Positions 43,765 to 54,027 of a stretch of DNA of 64,000 nt are shown here, piece by piece. The DNA is from Streptomyces djakartensis (lineage in GTDB: Bacteria; Actinomycetota; Actinomycetes; Streptomycetales; Streptomycetaceae). The stretch spans positions 186,001 through 250,000 of the forward strand of contig NZ_BMWE01000006.1 of the NCBI RefSeq assembly GCF_014651075.1. The letters are read 5' to 3'. The position numbers were made by a program, and so were the translations under genes. The first letter of the stretch is position 1. Each line of letters opens with the position of its first letter. Below the pieces are notes generated by a model. It had not been told where the DNA came from. It made no database searches and saw only the letters and a list, made by a program, of their open reading frames with translations.

Positions 43765-44031
43765 ATGCGCAAGTACCAGAAGGCTGCGGTTGTCGTGGCC
43801 ATGCTCGGCAGTGTCAGCTTCCTGGGTGCCGGTGTCGGCCACGCTGACGGGGACCCGAAGGTCAAGCTCGACAACAAGCAGAGCCAGGAGTGCTCGGCGG
43901 ACGAGGTCAACATCACGGGCAGCGAGACGGGCGCCGTCTTCGCCCCGGTCAACGGTGCCGGTCTCCAGGTTGTCGACCAGAGCGAGCGCACGTCGGTGGA
44001 GTGCGCGCAGCTCTTCACCATCGGCCGGTAA
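43765..44031 (+). CDS. Small secreted two-cysteine protein, array copy 2
   Basis: An 88-residue paralogue, MRKYQKAAVVVAMLGSVSFL then GAGVGHA; mature part DGDPKVKLDNKQSQECSADE, VNITGSETGAVFAPVNGAG, SERTSVECAQLFTIGR. Nearly identical to copy 3 through the first 60 residues. The function is unknown; it is likely an abundant surface or matrix peptide, given its export and multiplication. Confidence 0.82.
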   Translation: MRKYQKAAVVVAMLGSVSFLGAGVGHADGDPKVKLDNKQSQECSADEVNITGSETGAVFAPVNGAGLQVVDQSERTSVECAQLFTIGR

Positions 44032-44055
44032 TCACTGGCAGCTGATCCAACCAGG

Positions 44056-44090
44056 CCCCGGGGTTCGAGCCGAGTGTTCGAGCCCCGGGG
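44056..44090 (+). terminator. Terminator hairpin after array copy 2
   Basis: CCCCGGGG (44056-44063) pairs with CCCCGGGG (44083-44090), extended by TTCGA-type bases; the same hairpin family follows copies 1 and 3. Confidence 0.65.
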
Positions 44091-44168
44091 TCTGTCCGTT
44101 GTGTGGCGCGGCGACGCACACGCGGAGTGTCGCCCGGTGCCGAATTTATCCAAATGAGAGAGCAATGG

Positions 44169-44209
44169 GCGTTTCGCTCGGCAAAGAGCAGAAAACCGCC
44201 CACTAAAGT
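44169..44209 (+). promoter_or_regulatory. Array promoter 3
   Basis: GCGTTTCG (44169-44176) and the hexamer TAAAGT (44204-44209), which ends 58 nt before the ATG at 44268. GAGTGCTGTCGGTGACC after it parallels GAGGACTGTCGGTGACC of copy 2. Confidence 0.5.
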
Positions 44210-44267
44210 GAGTGCTGTCGGTGACCAGGCCGTAACGGACTGTGTCGACACGAGAAACGGAGACGTA

Positions 44268-44534
44268 ATGCGCAAGTACCAGAAGGCCGCGGTCGTCGTG
44301 GCCATGCTCGGCAGTGTCAGCTTCCTGGGTGCCGGCGTCGGTCACGCTGACGGGGACCCGAAGGTCAAGCTCGACAACAAGCAGAGCCAGAAGTGCTCGG
44401 CGGACGAGGTCAACATCACGGGCAGCGAGACGCTCGAAGGCTTCGCCCCGGTCAACACCCTCGGCCTCCAGGTTGTCGACCAGAGCGAGCGCACCTCGGT
44501 GGAGTGCGCGCAGGTCTTCACCGTCGGCCGGTAA
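44268..44534 (+). CDS. Small secreted two-cysteine protein, array copy 3
   Basis: An 88-residue paralogue with the same signal peptide and the mature sequence SQKCSADEVNITGSETLEGF then APVNTLGLQVVDQSERTSVE and CAQVFTVGR. The main change from copy 2 is TLEGF for TGAVF and NTLG for NGAG, so substitutions cluster in the middle of the mature peptide while both ends are kept. Confidence 0.82.
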   Translation: MRKYQKAAVVVAMLGSVSFLGAGVGHADGDPKVKLDNKQSQKCSADEVNITGSETLEGFAPVNTLGLQVVDQSERTSVECAQVFTVGR

Positions 44535-44559
44535 TCACTGGCAGCTGATCCAAGGCACA

Positions 44560-44594
44560 CCCCGGGGCTCGAACCAGGTGTTCGAGCCCCGGGG
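44560..44594 (+). terminator. Terminator hairpin after array copy 3
   Basis: A perfect 15-bp stem CCCCGGGGCTCGAAC / GTTCGAGCCCCGGGG with a 5-nt loop, followed by TTCCTGTTT. Confidence 0.85.
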
Positions 44595-44682
44595 TTCCTG
44601 TTTGGTGCGGACGCTCGGGTCGTCACTCGTATGCCCGTATAAATGACAGATTATGGATCTTTTGGGGAAGTACGCATCACGC

Positions 44683-44721
44683 GTGTTTCGCTCATCAACA
44701 CCCTGAAACATCCCCTACAGT
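44683..44721 (+). promoter_or_regulatory. Array promoter 4
   Basis: GTGTTTCG (44683-44690) and the hexamer TACAGT (44716-44721), which ends 58 nt before the ATG at 44780. Confidence 0.5.
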
Positions 44722-44779
44722 TGACAACTGTGCGCGGTCAGTCGGTTACTGACTGCGACGAAACGAGAACGGAGAAGTA

Positions 44780-45061
44780 ATGCGCAAGTACCAGAAGGCG
44801 GCAGTCGCCGTGGCCATGCTCGGCAGCGTCAGCTTCCTGGGCGCCGGCGTCGGCCACGCCGCGGGCGGGGACTCCAAGGCCAAGGCCGACAACCCCCAGC
44901 AGAACCAGCAGAACCAGAAGTGCTCCGCGGACGAGACGAACTTCTCGATCATCAACGTCGGCGACGTGAATGTCGTGGTCAACGCCCTCGGGCTCCAGTT
45001 CGTCGACCAGAGCGAGCGCAAGTCGGTGGAGTGCACTCAGGCCGTTCCCGCCGGCAGGTAG
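44780..45061 (+). CDS. Small secreted two-cysteine protein, array copy 4
   Basis: A 93-residue paralogue. The signal peptide is conserved (MRKYQKAAVAVAMLGSVSFL then GAGVGHA). The mature part is more divergent, with a Gln/Asn stretch (NPQQNQQNQK), CSADETNFSIINVGDVNVVV, NALGLQFVDQSERKSVECTQ and AVPAGR. The CSADE and SVEC motifs are retained, so the cysteine pair is the conserved core. Confidence 0.82.
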   Translation: MRKYQKAAVAVAMLGSVSFLGAGVGHAAGGDSKAKADNPQQNQQNQKCSADETNFSIINVGDVNVVVNALGLQFVDQSERKSVECTQAVPAGR

Positions 45062-45070
45062 TCGCTTCTC

Positions 45071-45100
45071 GGCGTTCCCGGTCCAAGTGTCGGGAACGCC
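45071..45100 (+). terminator. Terminator hairpin after array copy 4
   Basis: A perfect 10-bp stem GGCGTTCCCG / CGGGAACGCC with a 10-nt loop, 10 bp after the stop. Confidence 0.75.
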
Positions 45101-45144
45101 ACCGCAGTCCAGTCACGGGGGCCGACGGTAAAAGGAAAAGGCAG

Positions 45145-45423
45145 ATGTTCAATTCGAAGAAGATCGCGGCGGCAGTGGGTGTACTGGGGAGCTTCGCTCT
45201 GATCGGTGCCGGAGCTGTGCAGGCCTTCGCTGATGACAGCGCCGGCGGGTGCGTCGACAACGGCAACGGCTACACGCGCTGTTCGCAGGTGAGGGAGTAC
45301 CAGGTCACCAGCGACAAGCGCGGAAACATCACCGTCGTCAACGACTCGACGCAGAGCTGTCCTGCCTCGGGTGGCCAGATCGCCTGCGTCAGCAGCTTCT
45401 CCGTCCCCGACAAGAAGTCCTGA
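45145..45423 (+). CDS. Small secreted four-cysteine protein
   Basis: A 92-residue exported protein (MFNSKKIAAAVGVLGSFALI then GAGAVQAFADD) with a mature part GGCVDNGNGYTRCSQVREYQ, VTSDKRGNITVVNDSTQSCP and ASGGQIACVSSFSVPDKKS. It has four cysteines, likely two disulfides. It is not clearly homologous to the preceding four, although the signal peptide and size are similar. Only about 45 bp separate it from the preceding terminator and no obvious promoter is visible there, so it may rely on read-through. AAAGGAAAAGG precedes the ATG. Confidence 0.75.
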   Translation: MFNSKKIAAAVGVLGSFALIGAGAVQAFADDSAGGCVDNGNGYTRCSQVREYQVTSDKRGNITVVNDSTQSCPASGGQIACVSSFSVPDKKS

Positions 45424-45495
45424 CGTCAGACCGAGACGGCCGAGGCGCCTTCGTCGTCGGCACCAGTCGCGCAAGCCCACTCGTACATACGGGGG

Positions 45496-45522
45496 TGGCC
45501 GGGAGCTGAAGCGTCCCGGCCA
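45496..45522 (+). terminator. Terminator hairpin at the end of the secreted-protein array
   Basis: A perfect 9-bp stem TGGCCGGGA / TCCCGGCCA with a 9-nt loop. Confidence 0.75.
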
Positions 45523-45581
45523 TCCCCGAATGTGTTGCACCAGGCGGTGTAGCCGCTTCGGAACTAAGGTTCGGTGACTCA

Positions 45582-47354
45582 GTGCTGGAAATCGTGAGTG
45601 ACACCATCAGCCACCATCTCGCCCGGGCCGCGGCACGAACGCCCGAAGAGACAGCGTTCACTTTCGTGGACTTCAGCACCGACCGTGACGGAACCCCCTC
45701 CACTCTGACGTGGCGCCAACTGGAGAAGCGGGTCCGTACCCTCGCTACGGCACTGCGTCATACCGGGGCGGCCGGCGAGCGCGTGGCCCTCGTGGCACCG
45801 CAGAACCTGGACTACGTGGTCGGCTTTCTCGCAGCCACGTGCGCCGGCGCGATCGCCGTTCCCCTCTTCCCCCCGGCCCTGCCGGGTCACGCGGAGAAAC
45901 TCGCCGCCGCGCTCGCCGACGCCGACCCGGTGCTCGCCCTCACCAGCCCGGGCTCGCTCCAGGCCACAGAGAAGTTCTGCGCCAACCAGAACGGCCTGCG
46001 CCTGCGCGTGGTCACCGAGCGTGAACTGGTCTCAGAACCGGCACCCGGGGGCGTACCGGAGGGTGAGGAGACGTTTCATCCGCGCCCCGGGGACTGCGCC
46101 TATCTGCAGTACACCTCCGGCTCCACCCGCGTGCCGACCGGGGTGGAGATCACCCACGCCAACGTCTGCGCCAACGCACGCCAGGCATTGGAGGCGTACG
46201 ACATCCGCACCGGGCGCAACTGCACCGTCGGCTGGCTTCCGCTGTATCACGACATGGGGCTGGTGCTGGCGATCGCGATGCCCGTCGTCGGCCACGTCCC
46301 CTCGGTCCTCATGGACCCGTTGGCCTTCGTGCAGCAGCCCGTCAGGTGGCTGCGTCTGCTCACCCAGTACCCGGGAGCCCTCACCGCCGCTCCCAACTTC
46401 GCCTACGACTACTGCGTGCGCCGCGTCACCGACGAGGAGCGGGGCGAGCTGTCCCTGGGGTCGGTGGCCGCCATGGTGAACGGCAGTGAGCCCGTCGCCG
46501 AGCAGACGCTGCGTCGGTTCCAGGAGGCCTTCGCACCCGTCGGCATGGCCCGCGCGGTCATGCGCCCGTCCTACGGGCTGGCCGAGGCGACCGTGTTCGT
46601 CTCCGCCTCACCGGCCGGGACGGCACCGAGCGTCACCTGCTTCGACCGTGAGGCGCTGGCGGACGGCGCCGCGCGTGTCGTCGAGGCCACCGAGACACGG
46701 GCCGTGACCCGCCTGGTCGGTTGCGGACTGCCGACCGGTCAGGAAGCCGCCATCGTCGACCCGGTCACCCGCGTCCGTCTCGAGGACGGGAACGTCGGCG
46801 AGATCTGGCTGCGCGGGCCCAACGTCGGACGGGGCTACTGGGGACGCGCGGAAGAGAGTGAAGCCACCTTCCGCGCCACCCTCCACGGCGACCGCGAGCA
46901 GCAGCACTGGCTGCGGACCGGCGATCTCGCACTGCGGCACGACAAGCAGCTCTACATCACCGGCCGCATCAAGGACCTGGTGATCATCGACGGCACCAAT
47001 CACTATCCGCAGGACATCGAGCAGACCGTCGAGAGCGCCCACCCGGCCGTCCGCCGCCACCACACCGCGGCGTTCTCCGTCCTCACCGATGACGGAGAGC
47101 GTCTCGTCGTCGTCGCCGAGCACGCCCGTGACCTCGCGGCCCCCGAGGGGGTCCTGGAAGAGGTGACTCGTGCTGTCCGCGCGGCGGTGTCCGCCGGTCA
47201 CGCCGTCGCCGTCCATGACTTCGTCCTGGCCGAGCCCGGCACCGTACCCCAAACCACCAGCGGCAAGGTCGCCCGCGGAGCATGCCGCGAGCGCTACCTG
47301 CAAGGGGCCTGGAGCCCGGACCCGCGAGGACAGAAAGCGGGAGTCACCGCATGA
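45582..47354 (+). CDS. Fatty acyl-AMP ligase (FAAL, FadD32-like)
   Basis: A 590-residue adenylating enzyme. Motifs are AYLQYTSGSTRVPTGVEITH (P-loop), GWLPLYHDMGLVLAIAMPVV, VMRPSYGLAEATVFVSASPA, WLRTGDLALRHDKQLYITGR and IKDLVIIDGTNHYPQDIEQT. The last two are those of FAALs that make fatty acyl-AMP and load it onto an ACP without CoA. It overlaps the PKS start (ATGA at 47351-47354), so its partner is almost certainly the N-terminal ACP of that PKS. The start is GTG 45582, or possibly GTG 45594. Confidence 0.9.
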   Translation: MLEIVSDTISHHLARAAARTPEETAFTFVDFSTDRDGTPSTLTWRQLEKRVRTLATALRHTGAAGERVALVAPQNLDYVVGFLAATCAGAIAVPLFPPALPGHAEKLAAALADADPVLALTSPGSLQATEKFCANQNGLRLRVVTERELVSEPAPGGVPEGEETFHPRPGDCAYLQYTSGSTRVPTGVEITHANVCANARQALEAYDIRTGRNCTVGWLPLYHDMGLVLAIAMPVVGHVPSVLMDPLAFVQQPVRWLRLLTQYPGALTAAPNFAYDYCVRRVTDEERGELSLGSVAAMVNGSEPVAEQTLRRFQEAFAPVGMARAVMRPSYGLAEATVFVSASPAGTAPSVTCFDREALADGAARVVEATETRAVTRLVGCGLPTGQEAAIVDPVTRVRLEDGNVGEIWLRGPNVGRGYWGRAEESEATFRATLHGDREQQHWLRTGDLALRHDKQLYITGRIKDLVIIDGTNHYPQDIEQTVESAHPAVRRHHTAAFSVLTDDGERLVVVAEHARDLAAPEGVLEEVTRAVRAAVSAGHAVAVHDFVLAEPGTVPQTTSGKVARGACRERYLQGAWSPDPRGQKAGVTA

Positions 47355-50300
47355 ACCAGCCAGGCGGACACCAGAAGCCCGTCCCGGTCGGCCGATCCCG
47401 ACCGGACGTCACCGCACTGCGGAACGCGCTGGTGCGGATGGTCTCGGACATCAGCGGCATCTCTCCGGACCAGCTCGACGACGCCCGCCCCTTGGCGGAG
47501 TACGGCCTCACCTCCCGCGACGCCGTCGGACTGACCGGCGAGCTGGAGAAGATACTGGACCGGTCACTGCCCGCCACGCTGCTGTGGGAACACCCCACCA
47601 TCGGACAACTGGTCAGTGCTCTGACGATCGCTGGCACCGCTGACAACGCCGACAACGCCGACACCGCGGAGACCGACGAGCGGTCCGACACGTACGGCGA
47701 AGCGGCCACGGCCGTCACGGCCGGCACAGACGACCACGCCATCGCCATCATCGGCATCGGCTGCCGCCTGCCCCCGAACGTGCGGGGGCCGGACGCGCTC
47801 TGGGAGCAACTCCTGGCGGGAACGGACGCGGTCGGCCAGGTGCCCGCCGGACGCTGGCGGAACTTCAGCGGCACGGCGCCCGACGTCACCGCCCTGATGG
47901 AGTCCACCACACAGTGGGGCGCCTTCCTCGACGACATCGAGGGCTTCGACGCGGACTTCTTCGGCATCACGCCCCGCGAGGCCGAGGTCATGGACCCCCA
48001 GCAACGGCTGGTGCTCGAAGTCAGCTGCGAGGCGCTGGACCATGCGGGGGTTCCCGCCCACGCCCTCCGGTCCAGCCGCACCGGCGTCTTCGTCGGCCTC
48101 AGTGCCCTCGAGTACGGGCAGCTGACCACCTCCGACCCCGCGCGCCTGACACCGTGGACCAGCACCGGAGCGGCCGGCAGCATCGTCGCCAACCGCGTGT
48201 CCTACCTGCTCGACCTCCGCGGGCCCAGCATCACCACCGACTCGGCCTGCTCGTCGTCGCTCGTGGCCGTGCACCTGGCCTGCCGCAGTCTGCGCGACGG
48301 GGAGTGCGACACGGCCCTGGCCGCGGGGGTCAACGTGCTGCTGTCCCCGTCCGTCACGGCGTCGTTCGAACAAGCCGGTGCGCTGGCCGCGGACGGCAGG
48401 TGCAAACCCTTCGACGCCGCGGCCGACGGAATCACCCGCGGTGAGGGCTGCGGCGTCGTCGTGCTCAAGCGTCTCGCCGACGCCCGGCGCGACGGCGACC
48501 GCGTGCTCGCCGTCGTCAGGGGAACCGCCGTGAACCAGGACGGCCGGTCGGCCGGCCTCATGGCACCCAACCCGGCGGCGCAGGAGGAGCTGCTGCGCGA
48601 CGCCCTGCGGGACGCGCGGACCGACGCCGCCGACATCGACTATGTCGAAGCGCACGGTACGGGCACCCTGCTGGGGGACCCCATCGAAGCAGCCGCCCTC
48701 GGAGCGGTCGTCGGCCGGGGCAGACCGCCCGGCCGGCCCCTGCTCATCGGATCGGTCAAGAGCAACCTGGGCCACCTCGAAGGCGCGGCCGGCATCATCG
48801 GCCTGATCAAGACCGCGCTGGCCCTGCATCACGGCCGTATCCCGTCCACCCTCCACTTCCGCAGCCCCAATCCCCACATCGACTTCTCCGAGCTGGGTCT
48901 GCGCGTGGTCACCGAACCGACCGTCTGGCCCGGCCCGGGGAGCCGTCCGGGGCGGGCCGGCGTGTCCGCCTTCGGGTTCGGCGGCACGAACGCCCACGCC
49001 GTCCTCGAACAGGCGCCGCCAACCCTTCCGGGGCCCGCCCGGACTTCGGAGACCGAGGACGAGGAAGGCGACCATCCCTACGTTCTTGTGGTGTCCGCCC
49101 GTTCCCCGGACCGGCTCGCCGACGTGGCCGCGAGCCTGTCGCGGTGGGTGGCCGCCGACGACGCGCCCGCGCTCGGCGACATCGCCCACACCCTCGCATC
49201 GCATCGCCGTGGCCCGTCCTGCGCCGCCGTCGTCGCGCGGACCCGCCCCGAGGCGGCCGCCAGACTCGCCGCGCTGGCCCGGGGCGAGACGGTTCCGGGC
49301 GTGGTCGCCGCGTGCACCGACGCGGGAGCGGCCCGGTCGGGCGTGGCGCGCCGACCGGTCTTCGTCTTCTCCGGCTACGGCTCACAGTGGAAGGGCATGG
49401 GGCGGCGGCTGCTGACCGGCGACTCCCGCTTCGCCGCCCAGGTGGCCGCGCTCGACCCGGTGTTCCGCGCGGAGACCGGCTCGGCACTGACCGACCTGCT
49501 CGCGGCCGATTCCGAGCGCACGGTGGACCGGACCCAGCCGCTGCTCTTCGGCATCCAGCTGGCCCTGGCACAGACCATGCGGGCCTACGGCGTGGAACCC
49601 GCGGCCGTCATCGGCCATTCGATGGGCGAGGTCACGGCCGCCGTGGTGGCCGGTGCTCTCGACGCCGCCGACGGGCTGCGCGTCATCGCCCGCCGGTCGG
49701 CGCGCCTCGCCGGCATCGACGCCGAGCAGGCCGGCGCCATGGCCGCGATCGAGCTGCCCGCACCGTCCCGGACGGACCTCCTCAGCCGCTTTCCCGGTGT
49801 GGACGTCGCCGTCCACTCCTCACCGCAACGCTGCACGGTGGCCGGGCCGGCACACGCGGTGCGCGACCTGGTGGACGAGTTGTCCGAGCAGGGGCACCTG
49901 GCCCGGCTGCTGGACGTCGGCGGAGCCGGACACTCGGCCGCGGTCGATCCCATTCTGCCGCCACTGCGCGACGACCTCGCCGCGCTGCGCCCGAGCGCAC
50001 CCACGACGCCCTGGTACAGCACGGTCCTGGAGGACCCCCGCGCCGTCCCGGCTGCGGACGCGGGCTACTGGTGCGCCAACGTCCGTCGCCCGGTGCGTCT
50101 GCAACAGGCGGTGACCGCGGCCACCGAAGACGGCCACACCCTCTTCCTGGAGATCTCGCCCCACCCCATCGCCGTCGTCCCGCTCACCGAGACGCTCGAC
50201 GCCACCCCGGTCGCCGACCGGGCCCTGGTCGTCCCGACCCTGCACAAGAACGCGGACGACACCGTCGCCGTACGCGCCGCGCTGGCCAGACTGCACTTCG

Positions 50301-53300
50301 CGGGCGTCGCCCTGGGCACCGGCCTGTGGCCCACCGGCGCCCGCACCGCGCTGCCCACTCCGGCCTGGCGTCACCGGCGGTTCTGGTTCCCCCGCCCCAC
50401 CACCTCGACCTCCGTCGGCGGCCACCCCCTGCTGGGCGTACGCGCCGACGACCCGCGGACCGGCGTCGTGCTGTGGCAGGGCGATGTCGGCACCCGCCGG
50501 CACCGCCCCGGCAGCACGGTCCACGACCAGGCGGTGCTGACCCTCGCCGAGGCCGCGGAGCTGGTGATCGAAGCCGGCCTGGAACTCTGGGGCCGGGAGG
50601 GCCTCACCCACCTCGGCATCGAGGACCTGCGGATCCACCAGTGGCTCGCCCTCTCCGGCAGCACCCCGCTGACCACGGTGTGGGAACCCGCCTCCGGCAC
50701 CCACGGGACCGTCACCCTGCACGCCCGCGGCGCCGGAACCGCCTGGTGCTGCCACGCCTCGGCCCGTATCACCCGCGATCCCGAGCCCCCGCGCGAGCAC
50801 CGGCCCGCGCAACAGGCCCCGGACTTCGTCCAGTCCCTCACCTCCGAGGACCTGCCGCACCCGCACGGGCCGTTCTACGCGCAGCTGCTGACGACCATGC
50901 TGGAAGCGCCGAGTGCGGCGGGGGCCACCGCGCACGCCGTCCCCGTCGCGGTACGGACCTTGCACATCAAGGGGCCGGGCCTCCTCGACAGCGGATACGA
51001 CATCCGCCGCACACGCGCCGTCGCCGGCTCCGCGGACACCGACGTCGACCAGTGGCACGTCACCGCCCAGGGCGCCGAGAGCGAGCTGACCGCCCGGTTC
51101 GTGCAGCTGCGCCCCCTCGAGCGTCAGGAGGTGCCCCGGCCCCTGGAGACGTGGACCTACGACATCCAGTGGCAGAAGTCCGCCGTCCCCTTGCCGCTGG
51201 ACCTGCGGCGGGCCCTCCTCCTCAGCGACGCGCCGGACACCCCGGAGGGCATCAGCGCCTCGCTCGCGTCGACCCTGCAGGCCCGGGGCGTCGACGTCAC
51301 CCAGGCACGGGACGACGCCTGCGACGCCGCACTCGACGCCTGGCTGCGAACCCCGCACGACGACGGCCCGAGCGCCGTCGTCCTGCTCTTCCCCCCGTCC
51401 GAACGCGACGACGACATGCGGCCACTGCGCACGGCCGCACGGGTGGCCCGCCGCCTCGCCGGCGGAACACACCGGCGGCCGCCACGCCTGTGGATGACCA
51501 CCGTGCTGGCACAGGCCACAGGACCGGGGGAGCCCGGGGCGCCGCATCTCGCCTGCCTGCGCGGGCTCGTCCGGGTCATGACACTCGAACACCCCCATCT
51601 GCGCACCTCGCTGGTGGACATCGACAGACAACCCGGCGCGGTCGGTGACCTCGTCCAGGAGCTCCTGGCCGACGGCGCCGCCGATGAGATCGCCTGGAGG
51701 GCCGGCACCCGCCTCACCGCCCGCCTCACCCGTGCCGACCTCACCCCTCAGGGCAACCACGACGTGGCGTTCACACGTCCTGACGGCGCCTACATCATCA
51801 CCGGCGGGCTGACCGGCCTCGGCCTGGCCACCGCGGCACGGCTCGCCGAGCAGGGCGCCGGCCGTGTCGTCCTGAACGGACGTCGTGCCCCCGGGCCCGA
51901 AGCCCGGTCCGTCCTGGACGGACTGCGGGAGCGGGGAGTCTCCGTCGCCGTGGTCCGGGGCGACATCGCGGAACCGGATGTCGCCACCGGCCTGGTGCGT
52001 GCCGCCGTCGAGGAGGGCCACACCCTGCGAGGCGTCGCACACTGCGCGGGTGTGCTGCACGACCGCCTGATCACGGACCTCGAACCGGCCGACCTCGACC
52101 ACGTGCTGCGGCCGAAGACCGTCGGGGCCCGGAACCTGGAGGCGGCCCTCGCTGGCCACGACCTGGACTGGTGGGTGATCTACAGCTCCGCCGCGGCACT
52201 GATCGGCTCGCCGGGACAGGCCGCGTACGCGGCCGCCAACGCCTGGCTCGACGCCATGGCCCACCACCGCAGAGCCGCCGGCCGGCCGGCGACCGCCATC
52301 GCCTGGGGCCCCTGGGAGAACGTCGGCGCGGCGGCCGCGAACCCGGCGCTGGTCCTGGAGCCCATCCACCTGAACGAGGGCATGGACGCCCTGCAGGCGC
52401 TGGTCACTCTCGACCGCACGCACGTCGGCGTCGTGCACCTCGACGCCGGCCGTGTCCTCGCGGCGTTCCCCGGCCTGTCAGCGATCCCCTTCTTCAGCGA
52501 CGTTCTGGAGGACAGCGCGCTCGGCGCCGACGACTGGGTGGGCCCCTCCGGCATCGCGGCCCTCGGCGGTTCCGCCCCGGAGACGGTGTACGCGCGCCTG
52601 GTCAAGAGAACGGCGGCCATCATGGGGTTCGGCGCCCGTGAACTGGACGAGGCGACCGCGCTGACCGAACTCGGTCTGGACTCCCTGATGGCGGTGCGGA
52701 TCCGCAACGCCCTGCGCCAGGACTTCGGCGTCGACCTGCCCGGCCCCCGCCTGCTGCGGGGTGCCTCCCTGCGCGAACTCGGCGGCGCGGTGCTGGAACA
52801 ACTCGGCCTCGGCTCCGAGGTACCGACGGCCGCCTCCCCACCGGCGGAGCCCGGCGGCGTCCGGCGGACACAGCCGCCGGCGCCCTCGCTGCCCGGTTCC
52901 CTCAGTGCCCGGGACCCGGCCGAGCGGCTGGTCGCGAGCGCCTGGTCCGAGGTCCTGCGCCGCGGGCCCCGGGACGTGCACGAGGACTTCACCGCCGCCG
53001 GAGGGGACCGGCACGCCGCCGAGGCCCTGGTGGACGTCATCCGCCGGCGCCTGGGCGACGACACGGAGCTGAGCCTGACCGGCGACGACGTGCTCGCCCA
53101 CCGGACCGTCGCGGCCGTCGCCGAACTGATCAGGCCGGTGGTCAACCGAACCGGCCCGTCGGCACTCACCACGCTGCGCCCCGCTGCCCCCGGCTCGCCG
53201 CGGCCCCCGCTGTTCACCTTCCACCCGGCCGGCGGACCGACCTCGGTCTACCTGCCCCTGACAGGGCTGCTGCCGGCCGACCAGCCGGTGTTCGGGCTGG

Positions 53301-53986
53301 AACGCGTCGAAGAACTGAACACCGTGGAGGACAAGGCAGCCCACTACCGCGCGCTCCTGCGTGACATCCAGCCGGAAGGGCCCTACCACCTGCTCGGCTG
53401 GTCCTTCGGAGGCTGCCTCGCATACGAGGTGGCCCGCCAACTGAACGAACTGGGACAGGACATCGGGTTCCTCGGGCTGATCGACACCATCCTGCCCGCC
53501 GCTCTGCCGCAGCAGGATTCACCGGAGTTCCTGCTGGAGCGCTTCGGCCGATTCGCCGAGTACATCGAGAAGACGTACGGCCAACGCCTGGAACTGCCCT
53601 ACGAGGAGCTGGCGGCGACGCCGGACGAGCGGCAGATCGACGTGATCATGCGGCTCGTCGCCGACGCCGGCCTCGACATGAGCCCCGGGGTCATGGAGCA
53701 CCAGCGGACCTCGTACGTCGACGCCCGTGTCGGCGAACGGTACGTGCCCCGCCCCCACGACGGCCACGTGGTGCTCTACCGCGCCCAGCGGCCGCAGCAG
53801 CTCACCACCGCCCTGGACCCGCGCTACCTCCGGCAGGAGGCGGACCTGGGCTGGGCGCCCCTGTGCCGGTCCCTGGAGATCGTCCCCGTCGAGGGCGACC
53901 ACCTGTCCCTCATCGACCCACCCCATGTCGAGACCATCGCCCGGCACCTGGTCCGGGCCATCGGGGCGCTGCCCGGCCAACGTTGA
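47351..53986 (+). CDS. Type I polyketide synthase, ACP-KS-AT-(DH)-KR-ACP-(carrier)-TE
   Basis: A 2211-residue single-module PKS. The N-terminal ACP has YGLTSRDAV with Ser55. The KS (about 130-560) has TDSACSSSL Cys300, EAHGTGT His435 and NLGHLEG His475. The AT (about 670-960) has GHSMGEV Ser757 and GAGH at 858-861, the site that reads the extender. The DH-like region (from HPLLG at 1025) lacks the catalytic HxxxGxxxxP. The KR has TGGLTGLG near 1485, Ser1613 and Tyr1626, so it should be active. The second ACP has [12 protein letters not shown] (Ser1778). A third carrier-like stretch has [10 protein letters not shown] with Arg1887 where Ser is expected. The TE has LLGWSFGGC Ser2018 and EGDHLSLID His2184. 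Predicted chemistry: one extension of a FAAL-loaded fatty acid, keto reduction, and release or transfer by the TE. Confidence 0.92.
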   Translation: MNQPGGHQKPVPVGRSRPDVTALRNALVRMVSDISGISPDQLDDARPLAEYGLTSRDAVGLTGELEKILDRSLPATLLWEHPTIGQLVSALTIAGTADNADNADTAETDERSDTYGEAATAVTAGTDDHAIAIIGIGCRLPPNVRGPDALWEQLLAGTDAVGQVPAGRWRNFSGTAPDVTALMESTTQWGAFLDDIEGFDADFFGITPREAEVMDPQQRLVLEVSCEALDHAGVPAHALRSSRTGVFVGLSALEYGQLTTSDPARLTPWTSTGAAGSIVANRVSYLLDLRGPSITTDSACSSSLVAVHLACRSLRDGECDTALAAGVNVLLSPSVTASFEQAGALAADGRCKPFDAAADGITRGEGCGVVVLKRLADARRDGDRVLAVVRGTAVNQDGRSAGLMAPNPAAQEELLRDALRDARTDAADIDYVEAHGTGTLLGDPIEAAALGAVVGRGRPPGRPLLIGSVKSNLGHLEGAAGIIGLIKTALALHHGRIPSTLHFRSPNPHIDFSELGLRVVTEPTVWPGPGSRPGRAGVSAFGFGGTNAHAVLEQAPPTLPGPARTSETEDEEGDHPYVLVVSARSPDRLADVAASLSRWVAADDAPALGDIAHTLASHRRGPSCAAVVARTRPEAAARLAALARGETVPGVVAACTDAGAARSGVARRPVFVFSGYGSQWKGMGRRLLTGDSRFAAQVAALDPVFRAETGSALTDLLAADSERTVDRTQPLLFGIQLALAQTMRAYGVEPAAVIGHSMGEVTAAVVAGALDAADGLRVIARRSARLAGIDAEQAGAMAAIELPAPSRTDLLSRFPGVDVAVHSSPQRCTVAGPAHAVRDLVDELSEQGHLARLLDVGGAGHSAAVDPILPPLRDDLAALRPSAPTTPWYSTVLEDPRAVPAADAGYWCANVRRPVRLQQAVTAATEDGHTLFLEISPHPIAVVPLTETLDATPVADRALVVPTLHKNADDTVAVRAALARLHFAGVALGTGLWPTGARTALPTPAWRHRRFWFPRPTTSTSVGGHPLLGVRADDPRTGVVLWQGDVGTRRHRPGSTVHDQAVLTLAEAAELVIEAGLELWGREGLTHLGIEDLRIHQWLALSGSTPLTTVWEPASGTHGTVTLHARGAGTAWCCHASARITRDPEPPREHRPAQQAPDFVQSLTSEDLPHPHGPFYAQLLTTMLEAPSAAGATAHAVPVAVRTLHIKGPGLLDSGYDIRRTRAVAGSADTDVDQWHVTAQGAESELTARFVQLRPLERQEVPRPLETWTYDIQWQKSAVPLPLDLRRALLLSDAPDTPEGISASLASTLQARGVDVTQARDDACDAALDAWLRTPHDDGPSAVVLLFPPSERDDDMRPLRTAARVARRLAGGTHRRPPRLWMTTVLAQATGPGEPGAPHLACLRGLVRVMTLEHPHLRTSLVDIDRQPGAVGDLVQELLADGAADEIAWRAGTRLTARLTRADLTPQGNHDVAFTRPDGAYIITGGLTGLGLATAARLAEQGAGRVVLNGRRAPGPEARSVLDGLRERGVSVAVVRGDIAEPDVATGLVRAAVEEGHTLRGVAHCAGVLHDRLITDLEPADLDHVLRPKTVGARNLEAALAGHDLDWWVIYSSAAALIGSPGQAAYAAANAWLDAMAHHRRAAGRPATAIAWGPWENVGAAAANPALVLEPIHLNEGMDALQALVTLDRTHVGVVHLDAGRVLAAFPGLSAIPFFSDVLEDSALGADDWVGPSGIAALGGSAPETVYARLVKRTAAIMGFGARELDEATALTELGLDSLMAVRIRNALRQDFGVDLPGPRLLRGASLRELGGAVLEQLGLGSEVPTAASPPAEPGGVRRTQPPAPSLPGSLSARDPAERLVASAWSEVLRRGPRDVHEDFTAAGGDRHAAEALVDVIRRRLGDDTELSLTGDDVLAHRTVAAVAELIRPVVNRTGPSALTTLRPAAPGSPRPPLFTFHPAGGPTSVYLPLTGLLPADQPVFGLERVEELNTVEDKAAHYRALLRDIQPEGPYHLLGWSFGGCLAYEVARQLNELGQDIGFLGLIDTILPAALPQQDSPEFLLERFGRFAEYIEKTYGQRLELPYEELAATPDERQIDVIMRLVADAGLDMSPGVMEHQRTSYVDARVGERYVPRPHDGHVVLYRAQRPQQLTTALDPRYLRQEADLGWAPLCRSLEIVPVEGDHLSLIDPPHVETIARHLVRAIGALPGQR

Positions 53987-53990
53987 GCCG

Positions 53991-54027
53991 GCGTCTGTTC
54001 CGTGGGGGTCACCCGCGGAACAGACGC
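53991..54027. terminator. Bidirectional terminator between PKS and CCR genes
   Basis: A perfect 12-bp stem GCGTCTGTTCCG / CGGAACAGACGC (53991-54002 with 54016-54027). Its right arm is also the last codons of the convergent CCR gene. Confidence 0.7.

Noticed and set aside
44060..44594. tRNA-like GGTTCGAGCCCCGGG T-arm sequences in the secreted-protein array
   Set aside because: They are the arms of terminator hairpins; no acceptor, D or anticodon arms can be formed around them.
43278..45061. Array proteins as chaplins or rodlins
   Set aside because: They lack the chaplin GN-x-(I/V)QVP and CGN(T/S) motifs and the Asn/Gln repeats of rodlins; only the size, secretion and location are similar.
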